DNA of 64,000 bases, taken from positions 1 through 64,000 of the forward strand of contig JAKBNL010000014.1 of NCBI GenBank assembly GCA_021831035.1, written 5' to 3'. The notes beneath the pieces are model-generated. The model was not told the DNA's origin. It did no database searches and saw only the letters and a program-made list of their open reading frames with translations. A program made the translations under genes and the position numbers. Positions 32,784-41,952 of the stretch are shown piece after piece. Origin of the DNA: Actinomycetes bacterium. GTDB taxonomy: Bacteria; Actinomycetota; Acidimicrobiia; Acidimicrobiales; RAAP-2. Position 1 is the stretch's first letter. Each line of letters begins with the position of its first letter.

Positions 32784-33286
32784 CACCCTCATCCCATCGA
32801 CGCCACCGCGCGAGCGCGGAGTTCCCGAGCGAGCTCGAGGTCCGGGTCACGCGGGACTTCGACGCGCCGATCCAGCTCGTCTTCGACGTCTTCACCCAGC
32901 CCGAGCACGTACGACACCACTTCGCCCCTTTCGGTGAGGCGATGACGGTCTGTGAGATCGACCTGCGCGTCGGCGGGGCCTACCACTACGTCATGGTCAC
33001 GAGCGACGGCACGGAGTGCTCGTTCCGCGGCACGTTCCTCGAGGTCGACCCGCCCCACCGCACGGTCCAGACGTGGTCCTTCGAGGGGTGGCCCGACGCC
33101 GAGGCCGTGGAGACGATGGAGCTGGCCGAGGTCGACGGCCTGACGAGGCTCACCAACCGCCTGGTCTTCCGCGACGCGGCCGGACGCGCCCACATGACCC
33201 GCTACGACGGGCTCGAGGCGAGCTTTGACAACGTCGGGGACTACCTCGAGTCCCTGACCACACCGGGGGGACCCGCCGGCGCGTAG
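32780..33286 (+). CDS. SRPBCC (AHSA1-like) protein
   Basis: 168 residues, helix-grip fold of the Aha1-C type: LEVRVTRDFDAPIQLVFDVF, FAPFGEAMTVCEIDLRVGG, and YDGLEASFDNVGDYLESL. These proteins are usually encoded after an ArsR regulator and may sense or modify small hydrophobic molecules. GTG 32780 overlaps the regulator stop as GTGA, so synthesis is coupled. Ligand unknown. Confidence 0.88.
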   Translation: MTPSSHRRHRASAEFPSELEVRVTRDFDAPIQLVFDVFTQPEHVRHHFAPFGEAMTVCEIDLRVGGAYHYVMVTSDGTECSFRGTFLEVDPPHRTVQTWSFEGWPDAEAVETMELAEVDGLTRLTNRLVFRDAAGRAHMTRYDGLEASFDNVGDYLESLTTPGGPAGA

Positions 33287-33301
33287 CCGCGGACCCGCCG
33301 G

Positions 33302-34690
<1,389 letters not shown>

Positions 34691-34699
34691 ACCGCCCTC

Positions 34700-35920
34700 C
34701 TACTTGCGGGCGCGTGCCGCGCCCTCCGTGCCACCCTGCGACCGGGTCTTTCTTGCCACCGGCCGACGAGCCGTCGCCTTCGTCACGGCGGCTTTGGTCG
34801 CGGTTGCCTTCTTCAGCGTGCTCTTCTTCGCCGGAGACTTCCTCGCTGTGGTCGACGCGGCGGCCTTTTTGGCCGGGGCTTTCGTCGCGGCGGCCTTCTT
34901 AGCCGGGGCTTTCGTCGCGGCCGCCTTCTTCGCCGGAGACTTCCTCGCTGTGGTCGACGCGGCGGCCTTCTTGGCCGGAGACTTCTTCGCGACGAGGGGG
35001 GACGTCGCCGGTAGGACAGGCGCGGGGGGAATCGGTCGGCCCTCGTAGAGGGCGACACCCACCTCGACCGCGTAGCGCGCCGCGAGGACGTCGCGTGCCC
35101 GCGGTCCCCCACCGTCACCGGGCACCTCGAGCAGGAGTGGCAGCTCGCGGATCGCCGGGTGACCCACCAGCGGCGCGAGCCCCATCGTCCCGATGGTCCC
35201 CTCGTCGATGTTGGCGTGCCGGTCTCGGTTGCCACCCAGTTCGATCTTCGAGTCGTTCAAATGGAAGCAGCGCAGGCGCGCTAGGCCGATCCGGCGCCCC
35301 ACCTCCGAGACCAGCGCCTCGGCGCCCGGGATCGTGGAGTAGTCGACCCCGCTCGCCCAGAGGTGCTGGGTGTCGATGCACAGTCCGAGGCGGTCGTCGC
35401 CGTGGCAGGCGTCGATGAGGAACTCGATCTCCGCGAGCGAGCGGCCGACCGTGCCACCGGCGCCCGCGGCGTTCTCGATCAGGATGGGGCAATCGGCCAC
35501 GCCGGCCGGCGCCGGGTCGGCGCCGTCGAGGGCTCGGGTGAGGGCGTCGGCGACCTGGCGCACGACGTCGTCGAAGCCGGCGCCCAGGTGCGAGCCCACG
35601 TGCAGGACGAGCCCCCCGGCGCCCATGCCGCGCGCCACCGACAGGTTGTGGGTCAAGGTGGCGACCGACTTCTCGTAGAGTTCGAGGTCCGCGGTGGCCA
35701 GGTTGATGAGGTAGGTCGCGTGACAGAAGGTGTCCGAGACGCTCGGGTGACGGGCCTGGGCCTCGCGGAAGGCCGCCAACACCTCGGGCGCGTACAGGCT
35801 CGGCTTCCACATGCGCGGGCTCTGGGTGAAGACCTGGATCGACGTGGCCCCGATGGCCACGCCCTCGTCGAGCGAGTGGACCAGGTTGCCGCCGCCGCGG
35901 ACGTGGGCGCCGATGTTCAC
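34700..35920 (-). CDS. nfo: Endonuclease IV fused to histone-H1-like Lys/Ala tail
   Basis: AP endonuclease that nicks DNA 5' of abasic sites. From GTG 35920 (406 residues) all nine zinc ligands of E. coli Nfo are matched: H67, H107, E149, D183, H186, H220, D233, H235, E265. GTG 35920 is favoured because TAGGTT lies 7 bases upstream; GTG 35947 is also possible. Residues about 309-406 are an added tail of SPAKK, KAAATKAPAK and STTARK units, like the tails of actinobacterial HupB/HupS and eukaryotic H1. Normal Nfo ends near residue 285-295. The tail is encoded by near-identical tandem DNA units around 34829-34990. It should hold the enzyme on DNA or nucleoid; this is inference. Confidence 0.92.
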   Translation of the reverse strand: MNIGAHVRGGGNLVHSLDEGVAIGATSIQVFTQSPRMWKPSLYAPEVLAAFREAQARHPSVSDTFCHATYLINLATADLELYEKSVATLTHNLSVARGMGAGGLVLHVGSHLGAGFDDVVRQVADALTRALDGADPAPAGVADCPILIENAAGAGGTVGRSLAEIEFLIDACHGDDRLGLCIDTQHLWASGVDYSTIPGAEALVSEVGRRIGLARLRCFHLNDSKIELGGNRDRHANIDEGTIGTMGLAPLVGHPAIRELPLLLEVPGDGGGPRARDVLAARYAVEVGVALYEGRPIPPAPVLPATSPLVAKKSPAKKAAASTTARKSPAKKAAATKAPAKKAAATKAPAKKAAASTTARKSPAKKSTLKKATATKAAVTKATARRPVARKTRSQGGTEGAARARK

Positions 35921-35927
35921 GATTGAC

Positions 35928-35933
35928 AACCTA
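35928..35933 (-). promoter_or_regulatory. -10 hexamer of nfo
   Basis: TAGGTT on the minus strand, 7 bases before GTG 35920. Confidence 0.45.
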
Positions 35934-35962
35934 GTGGGCGGCGCCACTAGCCTCGAGAGCTG

Positions 35963-36364
35963 ATGACCGACACCTTCACCGACGCCGCCCGCCGCATCTT
36001 CGACTCACGCGCCCTCGCCCACGTGGCCAGCCTGGAGCCCGACGGCCACCCCAACGTCACCCCCGTCTGGGTCGAGCTCGACGGCGAGGAGATCGTGATC
36101 AACACCGCCCTCGGACGCGCCAAGGCCCGCAACCTGGCGAACGACCCGCGGGTCGCCGTCTCGATCACCGACCTCGACGACCCCCAGGCGAACGTCGCCG
36201 TGCGCGGCACCGTCGTCGCCTTCACCACCAAGGGGGCGGACGAGGTGATCGACCGGCTGGCGAAGAAGTACCTCGGGGTCGACCACTACCCCTACCGGTC
36301 CGAGGGCGAGGTGCGCGTCACCGTGCGGATCCGCCCCGACCGGATCGCCCACCAGCCCGCCTAG
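35963..36364 (+). CDS. PPOX-class F420-dependent flavoprotein
   Basis: 133 residues, split-barrel flavin/F420-binding fold. AHVASLEPDGHPNVTPVWVEL followed by INTALGRAKARNLANDPRVA is the actinobacterial PPOX class F420-dependent pattern (Rv1155-like). Enzymes of this group reduce small molecules such as biliverdin or mycotoxins with F420H2. TAGCCT lies 9 bases before ATG 35963. Stop overlaps the convergent gene by four bases. Confidence 0.9.
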   Translation: MTDTFTDAARRIFDSRALAHVASLEPDGHPNVTPVWVELDGEEIVINTALGRAKARNLANDPRVAVSITDLDDPQANVAVRGTVVAFTTKGADEVIDRLAKKYLGVDHYPYRSEGEVRVTVRIRPDRIAHQPA

Positions 36365-36864
36365 GACCCCGCGTCCCCGACCCCGTAGCGGCGCCACTCC
36401 CCCAACGCGTCGCTCCCCGAGGCGACGAGCCCGAGGCTCTGGCCACCCCCGACCAGGCGCCCGCCCTCGAGGGCCCAGACCCGCACGGGCGGGCGCGGCG
36501 CGGGTCGGTTGTAGGCGCCCTCGATGGTCGCGACCTCGTTGACCAGGTCTACCGGACCGCCGCCGAGGAGGGCCTCGACCACCGCGGCGTGGGCGCGTGC
36601 GTGCTCGCGGGCCTCGATCACGACGTCCCCCAAGCCCACCAGGGCCGCCACCGTCTTCGCGTCGCGCGCGGCGAGGGCGGCCGGGTAGTCCCCCGAGACC
36701 TCGAGCCACAACCCCAGGGACGGGAGGCGCCGGTCGCCGGCCAGGGCGCCGGCCGCGACCGCGGTGTCGGCGTCGCGGCAGCGCCACACCAGCACGGCGT
36801 CGCGGGTCGCCGCGCGCGCGCGCGCCAGGTCGGCCGCCCCGGTGGCGCGCGCGACGAGGTCCAC
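36361..36864 (-). CDS. Hypothetical protein
   Basis: 167 residues, soluble, Ala-rich. Blocks AVLVWRCRDADTAVAAGALAG, RRLPSLGLWLEVSGDYP and AAVVEALLGGGPVDLVNEVATI show alternating strands and helices; no family recognised. Start at GTG/ATG 36864 is one base before the DUF2469 stop, so it is the last gene of the rplS transcript. Coding character is supported by codon use matching neighbours. Confidence 0.6.
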   Translation of the reverse strand: MDLVARATGAADLARARAATRDAVLVWRCRDADTAVAAGALAGDRRLPSLGLWLEVSGDYPAALAARDAKTVAALVGLGDVVIEAREHARAHAAVVEALLGGGPVDLVNEVATIEGAYNRPAPRPPVRVWALEGGRLVGGGQSLGLVASGSDALGEWRRYGVGDAGS

Positions 36865-37164
36865 CTAGGGGTGGAGCTCCTCTTTGGGCAGGCGCTCGAC
36901 GTTGACGTCGCGGAAGGTCAGGACCCGCACCGAGGGGACGAACCGGGCCGTGCGGTACATGTCCCAGACCCACGCGTCGCGCAGGTTCACCTCGATCATG
37001 GCCGGGGTGGAGTCGTCGTGGACGGTGAGCTCGACCTCGTTGGCGAGGTAGAACCGGCGGTCGGTCTCGACGGCGTAGTCGAACATGCCGGCGACGGCCT
37101 TGTACTCCTGGACGAGGCCGAGCTCGAGGGTGGCCTCGTACTCGTCGAGCTCTTCTTCGCTCAC
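36865..37164 (-). CDS. DUF2469-family conserved actinobacterial protein
   Basis: 99 residues: EEELDEYEATLELGLVQEYK, ETDRRFYLANEVELTVHD and DAWVWDMYRTARFVPSVRV are highly conserved in this family, which usually follows rnhB in the order rplS-lepB-rnhB-DUF2469. Here GTG 37164 lies only three bases after rplS, and neither lepB nor rnhB is present. Function unknown. Confidence 0.9.
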   Translation of the reverse strand: MSEEELDEYEATLELGLVQEYKAVAGMFDYAVETDRRFYLANEVELTVHDDSTPAMIEVNLRDAWVWDMYRTARFVPSVRVLTFRDVNVERLPKEELHP

Positions 37165-37167
37165 CTC

Positions 37168-37524
37168 TTAGGCGCGCTCGGTGACGCGCCGCTCCTTGAT
37201 CTTCGCCGCCCGGCCGCGCAGCTCGCGCAGGTAGTAGAGCTTGGCCCGGCGCACGTCGCCGAAGGTCTCGACCTCGATCTTGTCGATGGTCGGGGCGTGC
37301 ACGGGGAAGGTCCGCTCGACGCCGACCCCGAAGCTCACCTTGCGCACGGTGAAGGTCTCGTGCAGTCCCGAGCCCTGACGGCGCAGGACGACGCCCTGGA
37401 ACACCTGGACCCGCTGGCGGGTGCCCTCGACCACCCGGACGTGCACCTTCACGGTGTCGCCGGGGCGGAAGGACGGGACGTCGTCTCGCAGCGAGTCGCG
37501 GTCGACGAGGTCGGTGGGGTTCAT
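37168..37524 (-). CDS. rplS: 50S ribosomal protein L19
   Basis: 118 residues of the interface protein L19: [40 protein letters not shown], and the basic end [16 protein letters not shown]. Located just after trmD, as in most bacteria. Confidence 0.97.
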   Translation of the reverse strand: MNPTDLVDRDSLRDDVPSFRPGDTVKVHVRVVEGTRQRVQVFQGVVLRRQGSGLHETFTVRKVSFGVGVERTFPVHAPTIDKIEVETFGDVRRAKLYYLRELRGRAAKIKERRVTERA

Positions 37525-37582
37525 GGGTGGGTCCCTTTCGGATCTCGAGCCCTAGGAGTCTAGCCGCTCGAGGGGGCGACGC

Positions 37583-38323
37583 TCAGGGCTCGGGCGGGCT
37601 CGCGAACTCCTCGAGGAGTGCCCGCTCCTCGTCCGAGAGGCCGCCGCGACGCTCGAGGAGGTCGGGGCGGCGCTCGAGGGTGCGCACCAGGCTCTGGGCC
37701 CGGCGCCAGCGCGCGACCCGGCCGTGGTCGCCCGAGAGCAGCACCGCCGGGGCGGCGAGTCCCTCGAAGACGGCCGGGCGGGTGTAGTGGGGGTACTCGA
37801 TGAGCCCCTCGGCGAAGGACTCCTCCTCGATCGAGGCCTCGTTGCCGAGCGCCCCGGGCAGGAGGCGCACCACCGCCTCGATCACCACCAGGGCCGCCAG
37901 CTCGCCGCCGGCGAGCACGACGTCGCCCACCGAGAGCTCCTCGTCGCACACGAGGTCGATCGCCCGCTGGTCGATCCCCTCGTAGCGCCCGCACACCAGG
38001 GTGAGCCCGCCCGTGGTCGCGAGCGCGCGGGCCCGGTCCTGGTCGAACGGGCGCCCGGCCGGGGTGAGGGCGATGACCGGGCGGGCGAGGTCGGGGGTCG
38101 CGCGCACGGTGCGCACGATCGGCTCGGCCCGCATCACCATGCCGGCACCGCCACCGAGCGGCGCGTCGTCGACGCTGCGGTGGGCGTCGTCGGTCTGGTC
38201 GCGCGGGTCCAGGGTGCGCAACCGCCACACCCCGGCCTCGCGGGCCCGCCCCAGCACCGAGGTGGCGCAGTAGTCCGCGACGGCCCCGGGGAAGAGGGTG
38301 ACGACGTCGACGGCGAAGGTCAC
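37583..38323 (-). CDS. trmD: tRNA (guanine-37-N1) methyltransferase
   Basis: Knotted SPOUT methyltransferase placing m1G37 to prevent frameshifting. 246 residues. VDVVTLFPGAVADYC at the start, LVCGRYEGIDQRA and LSVGDVVLAGGELAALVVIEA for the SAM knot, PHYTRPAVFEG. Overlaps rimM by four bases. Confidence 0.97.
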   Translation of the reverse strand: MTFAVDVVTLFPGAVADYCATSVLGRAREAGVWRLRTLDPRDQTDDAHRSVDDAPLGGGAGMVMRAEPIVRTVRATPDLARPVIALTPAGRPFDQDRARALATTGGLTLVCGRYEGIDQRAIDLVCDEELSVGDVVLAGGELAALVVIEAVVRLLPGALGNEASIEEESFAEGLIEYPHYTRPAVFEGLAAPAVLLSGDHGRVARWRRAQSLVRTLERRPDLLERRGGLSDEERALLEEFASPPEP

Positions 38324-38787
38324 TCGAAGAGCCCCTCGGGCGCCTCGACGGTGACGCGCGCGTTGGCCTCGACCTCGCGCACGAAGGCGAGGGGCACCAG
38401 GGCCCCGGTGTCGAGCACCAGCAGGTCGCTCGCCGGGTTGGCCTCGACCGACACGACCCGGCCGCGCACGACGCCGCGCTCGACGACCTCGGCCCCGAAG
38501 AGCTGGTCGACCCAGATCACCGAGGGGTCCTCGAGCCGCGTCGCGCCGAGCGCCACCCCGCGCAGCGCCTCGGCGCCGGCGCGGTCCTCGACCCCCTCGA
38601 AGCGCACCAGCCAGCGCGCCTGGTGGCGCGCGGCGCTCACCACGCGCAAGTCGCCGCGGGCGCTCGACAGGACGCTCCCGGGCTCGAGGCGCTCGGTGCG
38701 GTCACTCCACAGGTCGACCACGACCTCGCCGCGCAGCCCGTGGGCCCGCACGACGCGCCCGACCTCGAGCGTGGACCGCTCGGCCAC
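38320..38787 (-). CDS. rimM: Ribosome maturation factor RimM
   Basis: 155 residues, assists 30S head assembly and binds S19. N-terminal barrel VGRVVRAHGLRGEVVVDLW; C-terminal PRC-barrel region VIWVDQLFGAEVV and ASDLLVLDTGALVPLAFV. Two bases after khpA. Confidence 0.95.
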   Translation of the reverse strand: MAERSTLEVGRVVRAHGLRGEVVVDLWSDRTERLEPGSVLSSARGDLRVVSAARHQARWLVRFEGVEDRAGAEALRGVALGATRLEDPSVIWVDQLFGAEVVERGVVRGRVVSVEANPASDLLVLDTGALVPLAFVREVEANARVTVEAPEGLFE

Positions 38788-38789
38788 GC

Positions 38790-39089
38790 TCAGTCGACGA
38801 TGTCGACGCTCGTCGTGACGTCGTCGCGCGCCCCGGCGGCGGCGACGAGGGAGCGCAGCGCCTGGGCGGTCCGGCCCCGTCGGCCGATCACCCGGCCCAT
38901 GTCGTCGGGCCCGACCCGCAGCGACAGCACGACCGTGCGGCCCTTGCGCTCCGCCTCGACCGAGACGGCGTCGGGCTCGTCGGCCATGGCCCGCGCGACG
39001 TACTCGAGCACGCCCGCGGCCGTGGGGGCCAGCGCCTCGTCGAGGGTGTTGACGTCGCCCTCGACGTAGCCGTCGCTCGCCTCGCTCAC
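38790..39089 (-). CDS. khpA: KH-domain RNA-binding protein KhpA
   Basis: 99 residues with one type II KH domain; the RNA-binding loop is [18 protein letters not shown]. KhpA, with KhpB, binds RNA and affects cell division and sRNA function in Gram-positives. It sits between rpsP and rimM as usual and overlaps rpsP by four bases. The first 20 residues are an extra acidic stretch. Confidence 0.93.
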   Translation of the reverse strand: MSEASDGYVEGDVNTLDEALAPTAAGVLEYVARAMADEPDAVSVEAERKGRTVVLSLRVGPDDMGRVIGRRGRTAQALRSLVAAAGARDDVTTSVDIVD

Positions 39090-39373
39090 GAGTCCGCCTT
39101 GGCGGCCTCGAAGGCCTCCAGGGCGCCCGAGGCCTTGAGCAGGCGGGCGACCCGCTCGGTGGGCTGGGCGCCGTTCTTCAGCCAGGCCACGACCTTGTCG
39201 TTGTCGATCGCGACGACGGTCTCGGGCTCGGCGGCCGAGAGCCCCCGGGGCTGGTAGGTCCCGAGGATCTCGAGGAAGGCCCCGGAGCGGGGCCGGCGGC
39301 TGTCGGCGGCGACGACGCGGTAGGTGGGCTGCTTCTTCTTGCCCATGCGCACCAGGCGAATCTTCACGGCCAC
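39086..39373 (-). CDS. rpsP: 30S ribosomal protein S16
   Basis: 95 residues: [38 protein letters not shown] and [18 protein letters not shown]. First gene of rpsP-khpA-rimM-trmD-rplS; GAAGGGAAC upstream can bind the ribosome. Confidence 0.97.
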   Translation of the reverse strand: MAVKIRLVRMGKKKQPTYRVVAADSRRPRSGAFLEILGTYQPRGLSAAEPETVVAIDNDKVVAWLKNGAQPTERVARLLKASGALEAFEAAKADS

Positions 39374-39428
39374 GAGTTCTGTTCCCTTCGGTGGAGTCTC
39401 TGAGGGCGCGGCGCCCGAGTCTGAGAGT

Positions 39429-40898
39429 CTATCGCTGCTTGGGCGGGGTCACCCGACCGCCCTTCTTCTTCTTGCCCCGCGCCCCGGGCGGCGGGGCCGG
39501 GCGCGACGGCGCGGCCCCGAGCCCGGCGGGCAGCCCGGCGAGGCCGTCGGCGCCCCGGGCCTTCACCGCGGCCGCGAGCTTGCCCATCCCCGGGGGCAGC
39601 GCCGGGGCGCCCCCCGAGCCCATCTGGCGCATCATCTTGCGCATCTCGCTGAACTGGCGCAGCAGCTGGTTGACCTGGGCGACCGAGGTGGCCGACCCCC
39701 GGGCGATGCGGGTGCGGCGCGAGCCGTCGATGATCGAGGGGTCGCGCCGCTCGGCCGGGGTCATCGAGCGCACGATCGCCTCCACCCGGTCGATCTCGCG
39801 CTCGTCGACGTTGCTCGCGGCCTGGCGCATCTCGCGGGTCACCCCGGGCATGAGGCGCATCAGTCCGCCGAGCGAGCCCATCTTGCGCACCTGGGCGAGC
39901 TGGGCGAGGAAGTCGTCGAGGGTGAAGGTGCCCGCCACCATCCGCCCGGCCGACTCGGCGACGACCTCGGCGTCCATGGCGCGCTCGGCCTGCTCGATGA
40001 GGGTCATCACGTCGCCCATGCCGAGGATTCGCGAGGCCATCCGCTCGGGGTAGAAGAGGTCGAAGTCGGCGAGCTTCTCCCCGCTCGAGGCGAAGACCAC
40101 CGGCCGGCCGACGACCCCGCGGGCCGACAGCACCGCGCCCCCGCGGGCGTCGTAGTCGAGCTTGGTCACCACGAGGCCCGTGAGCTCGAGCGTCTCGTGG
40201 AAGGCGCGCGCGGTCACCACGGCGTCCTGGCCGGTGGCCGCGTCGATGACGAGGAAGGTGTAGTGGGGCTCGACGACGGCCGCGACGCGGCGCACCTCGT
40301 CCATGAGGGCGGCGTCGACGCTGAGACGGCCGGCCGTGTCGACGATGACGACGTCGCGCCCGAGCCGGCGGGCCTCGTCGAGGCCCCGGCGGGCCACCTC
40401 GACCGGGTCGGTCGGCTCGCTGAAGACGTCCACCCCGGCCTGGGCGGCGAGCACGCGCAGCTGCTCGACCGCCGCCGGTCGCTGGAGGTCGGCGCCGACG
40501 AGCAGGGGTTGGCGGCCCTGCTGCTTGAACCAGAGGGCCAGCTTGGCGGCGGCCGTCGTCTTGCCCGCGCCCTGGAGCCCGGCGAGCAGCACCACCGTGG
40601 GGGGGCGCGAGGCGTAGGTGACCTTGAGGGGCGCGGCCCCGAGGATCTCGATCAGCTGGTCGTGGACGGCCTTGATGACCTGCTGGCCGGGGGTCAGGCT
40701 CTGGCTGAGGGCGGCGCCGGCCAGTCGGGTCCGCACCGCCTCGAGGAAGGCCCGCACCACCGAGAACTCGACGTCGGCCTCGAGCAGGGCGGTGCGCACC
40801 TCGCCGAGCGCCTCGTCGAGGTCGCCGGCGCTGAGCCGCCCGCGCGAGCGCAGGCCGTCGCTGATGCGCTCCAGGCGCTCGGAGAGGGCGTCGAACAC
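39429..40898 (-). CDS. ffh: Signal recognition particle protein Ffh
   Basis: SRP GTPase that binds signal sequences and 4.5S RNA. 489 residues: N domain to about 90; G domain with [23 protein letters not shown] and TKLD; M domain from about 300 with a Met-rich region ([11 protein letters not shown]). The Lys/Gly end [12 protein letters not shown] is a basic tail. GTG 40898 has TAGCCT 6 bases upstream, so ffh can be transcribed from inside the gene row, separate from ftsY. Confidence 0.97.
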   Translation of the reverse strand: MFDALSERLERISDGLRSRGRLSAGDLDEALGEVRTALLEADVEFSVVRAFLEAVRTRLAGAALSQSLTPGQQVIKAVHDQLIEILGAAPLKVTYASRPPTVVLLAGLQGAGKTTAAAKLALWFKQQGRQPLLVGADLQRPAAVEQLRVLAAQAGVDVFSEPTDPVEVARRGLDEARRLGRDVVIVDTAGRLSVDAALMDEVRRVAAVVEPHYTFLVIDAATGQDAVVTARAFHETLELTGLVVTKLDYDARGGAVLSARGVVGRPVVFASSGEKLADFDLFYPERMASRILGMGDVMTLIEQAERAMDAEVVAESAGRMVAGTFTLDDFLAQLAQVRKMGSLGGLMRLMPGVTREMRQAASNVDEREIDRVEAIVRSMTPAERRDPSIIDGSRRTRIARGSATSVAQVNQLLRQFSEMRKMMRQMGSGGAPALPPGMGKLAAAVKARGADGLAGLPAGLGAAPSRPAPPPGARGKKKKGGRVTPPKQR

Positions 40899-40904
40899 GG
40901 CCCG

Positions 40905-40910
40905 AGGCTA
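40905..40910 (-). promoter_or_regulatory. -10 hexamer of leaderless ffh transcript
   Basis: TAGCCT on the minus strand, 6 bases before GTG 40898. Confidence 0.6.
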
Positions 40911-40914
40911 CCGG

Positions 40915-41952
40915 TCAGGCCCCGAGCAGCGAGTCGACGAACGCCTCGGGGTCGAAGGGCACGAGGTCGTGCACGCCCTCGCCGACCCCCACGAACTTGA
41001 CCGGGATGCCGAGTTCGCGCTCGATCGCCACGACGACGCCCCCCCGGGCCGTGCCGTCGAGCTTGGTGAGGACGATCCCGGTCACCGCGGCCGCGGCGAG
41101 GAACTCGCGCGCCTGGCTGAGCGCGTTCTGGCCGGTGGTGGCGTCGAGCACGAGCAGCGTCTCGATCACCTGACCGGGCTCGCGATCGGCGACGCGGCGG
41201 ACCTTGCGCAGCTCGTCGAGCAGGTTGGCGCTATTGGGCCGACGCCCGGCGGTGTCGGCCAGCACGATGTCCACACCCCGGGCCCGGGCCCGGCCGATGG
41301 CGTCGTGGACGACCGAGCCCGGGTCGGCCCCCTCGGCGGCCCGGACGATCTCGCTGCCGGTGCGCGTGGCCCAGGCCTCGAGCTGGTCGGCGGCGGCGGC
41401 GCGGAAGGTGTCCCCGGCGGCGAGCAGCACGCTCTTGCCTTCGTCGATGAGGCGCTGGGCGAGCTTCGCGATCGAGGTCGTCTTGCCCACGCCGTTCACC
41501 CCCACCACGAGCCACACCGGCACGCGGCCCGGCTCGGCGGCCTCGCGCACGGCACGCTCGGTGTCGAAGCCGGCGAGGAGCATCTCGCGCACGGCGCTCG
41601 CCACGCCCTCGGGCGCGCCGTCCGCGCGCAGGCGCGCGAGCACCTCGGTCGTCGTGGCGAGGCCCACGTCGCTGCGCAGCAGGACCTCCTCGACCAGGCC
41701 CAGTTGGTCCTCGTCGAGGCGCCCGGCCCCGAGGCCGCGCACCCGGTCGAAGACCCCCCGGCTGGCGGCGAGCCGCTCGGCGAGCCCGGGTTCGGGGGCG
41801 AGCGCCGGGATGGCCGTCGCCTCGGCGACGAGCACCTCGGGCAGGGGCACGGCGGGGACGGCCGGCGCGCCGGCGCGTCGACGCGCCCGCGCCACGACCA
41901 GGCCGACGGCCACCACCGCCACGACCGCGAGGACGACGTAGAGGACGATCAC
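40915..41952 (-). CDS. ftsY: SRP receptor FtsY
   Basis: 345 residues. The N-terminal helix [20 protein letters not shown] followed by ARARRR anchors it in the membrane, as in many actinobacterial FtsY. A short Ala/Pro linker, then the N domain and the G domain with [32 protein letters not shown] and [14 protein letters not shown] 41952 overlaps the smc stop (GTGA). It has no long acidic A domain. Confidence 0.96.
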   Translation of the reverse strand: MIVLYVVLAVVAVVAVGLVVARARRRAGAPAVPAVPLPEVLVAEATAIPALAPEPGLAERLAASRGVFDRVRGLGAGRLDEDQLGLVEEVLLRSDVGLATTTEVLARLRADGAPEGVASAVREMLLAGFDTERAVREAAEPGRVPVWLVVGVNGVGKTTSIAKLAQRLIDEGKSVLLAAGDTFRAAAADQLEAWATRTGSEIVRAAEGADPGSVVHDAIGRARARGVDIVLADTAGRRPNSANLLDELRKVRRVADREPGQVIETLLVLDATTGQNALSQAREFLAAAAVTGIVLTKLDGTARGGVVVAIERELGIPVKFVGVGEGVHDLVPFDPEAFVDSLLGA

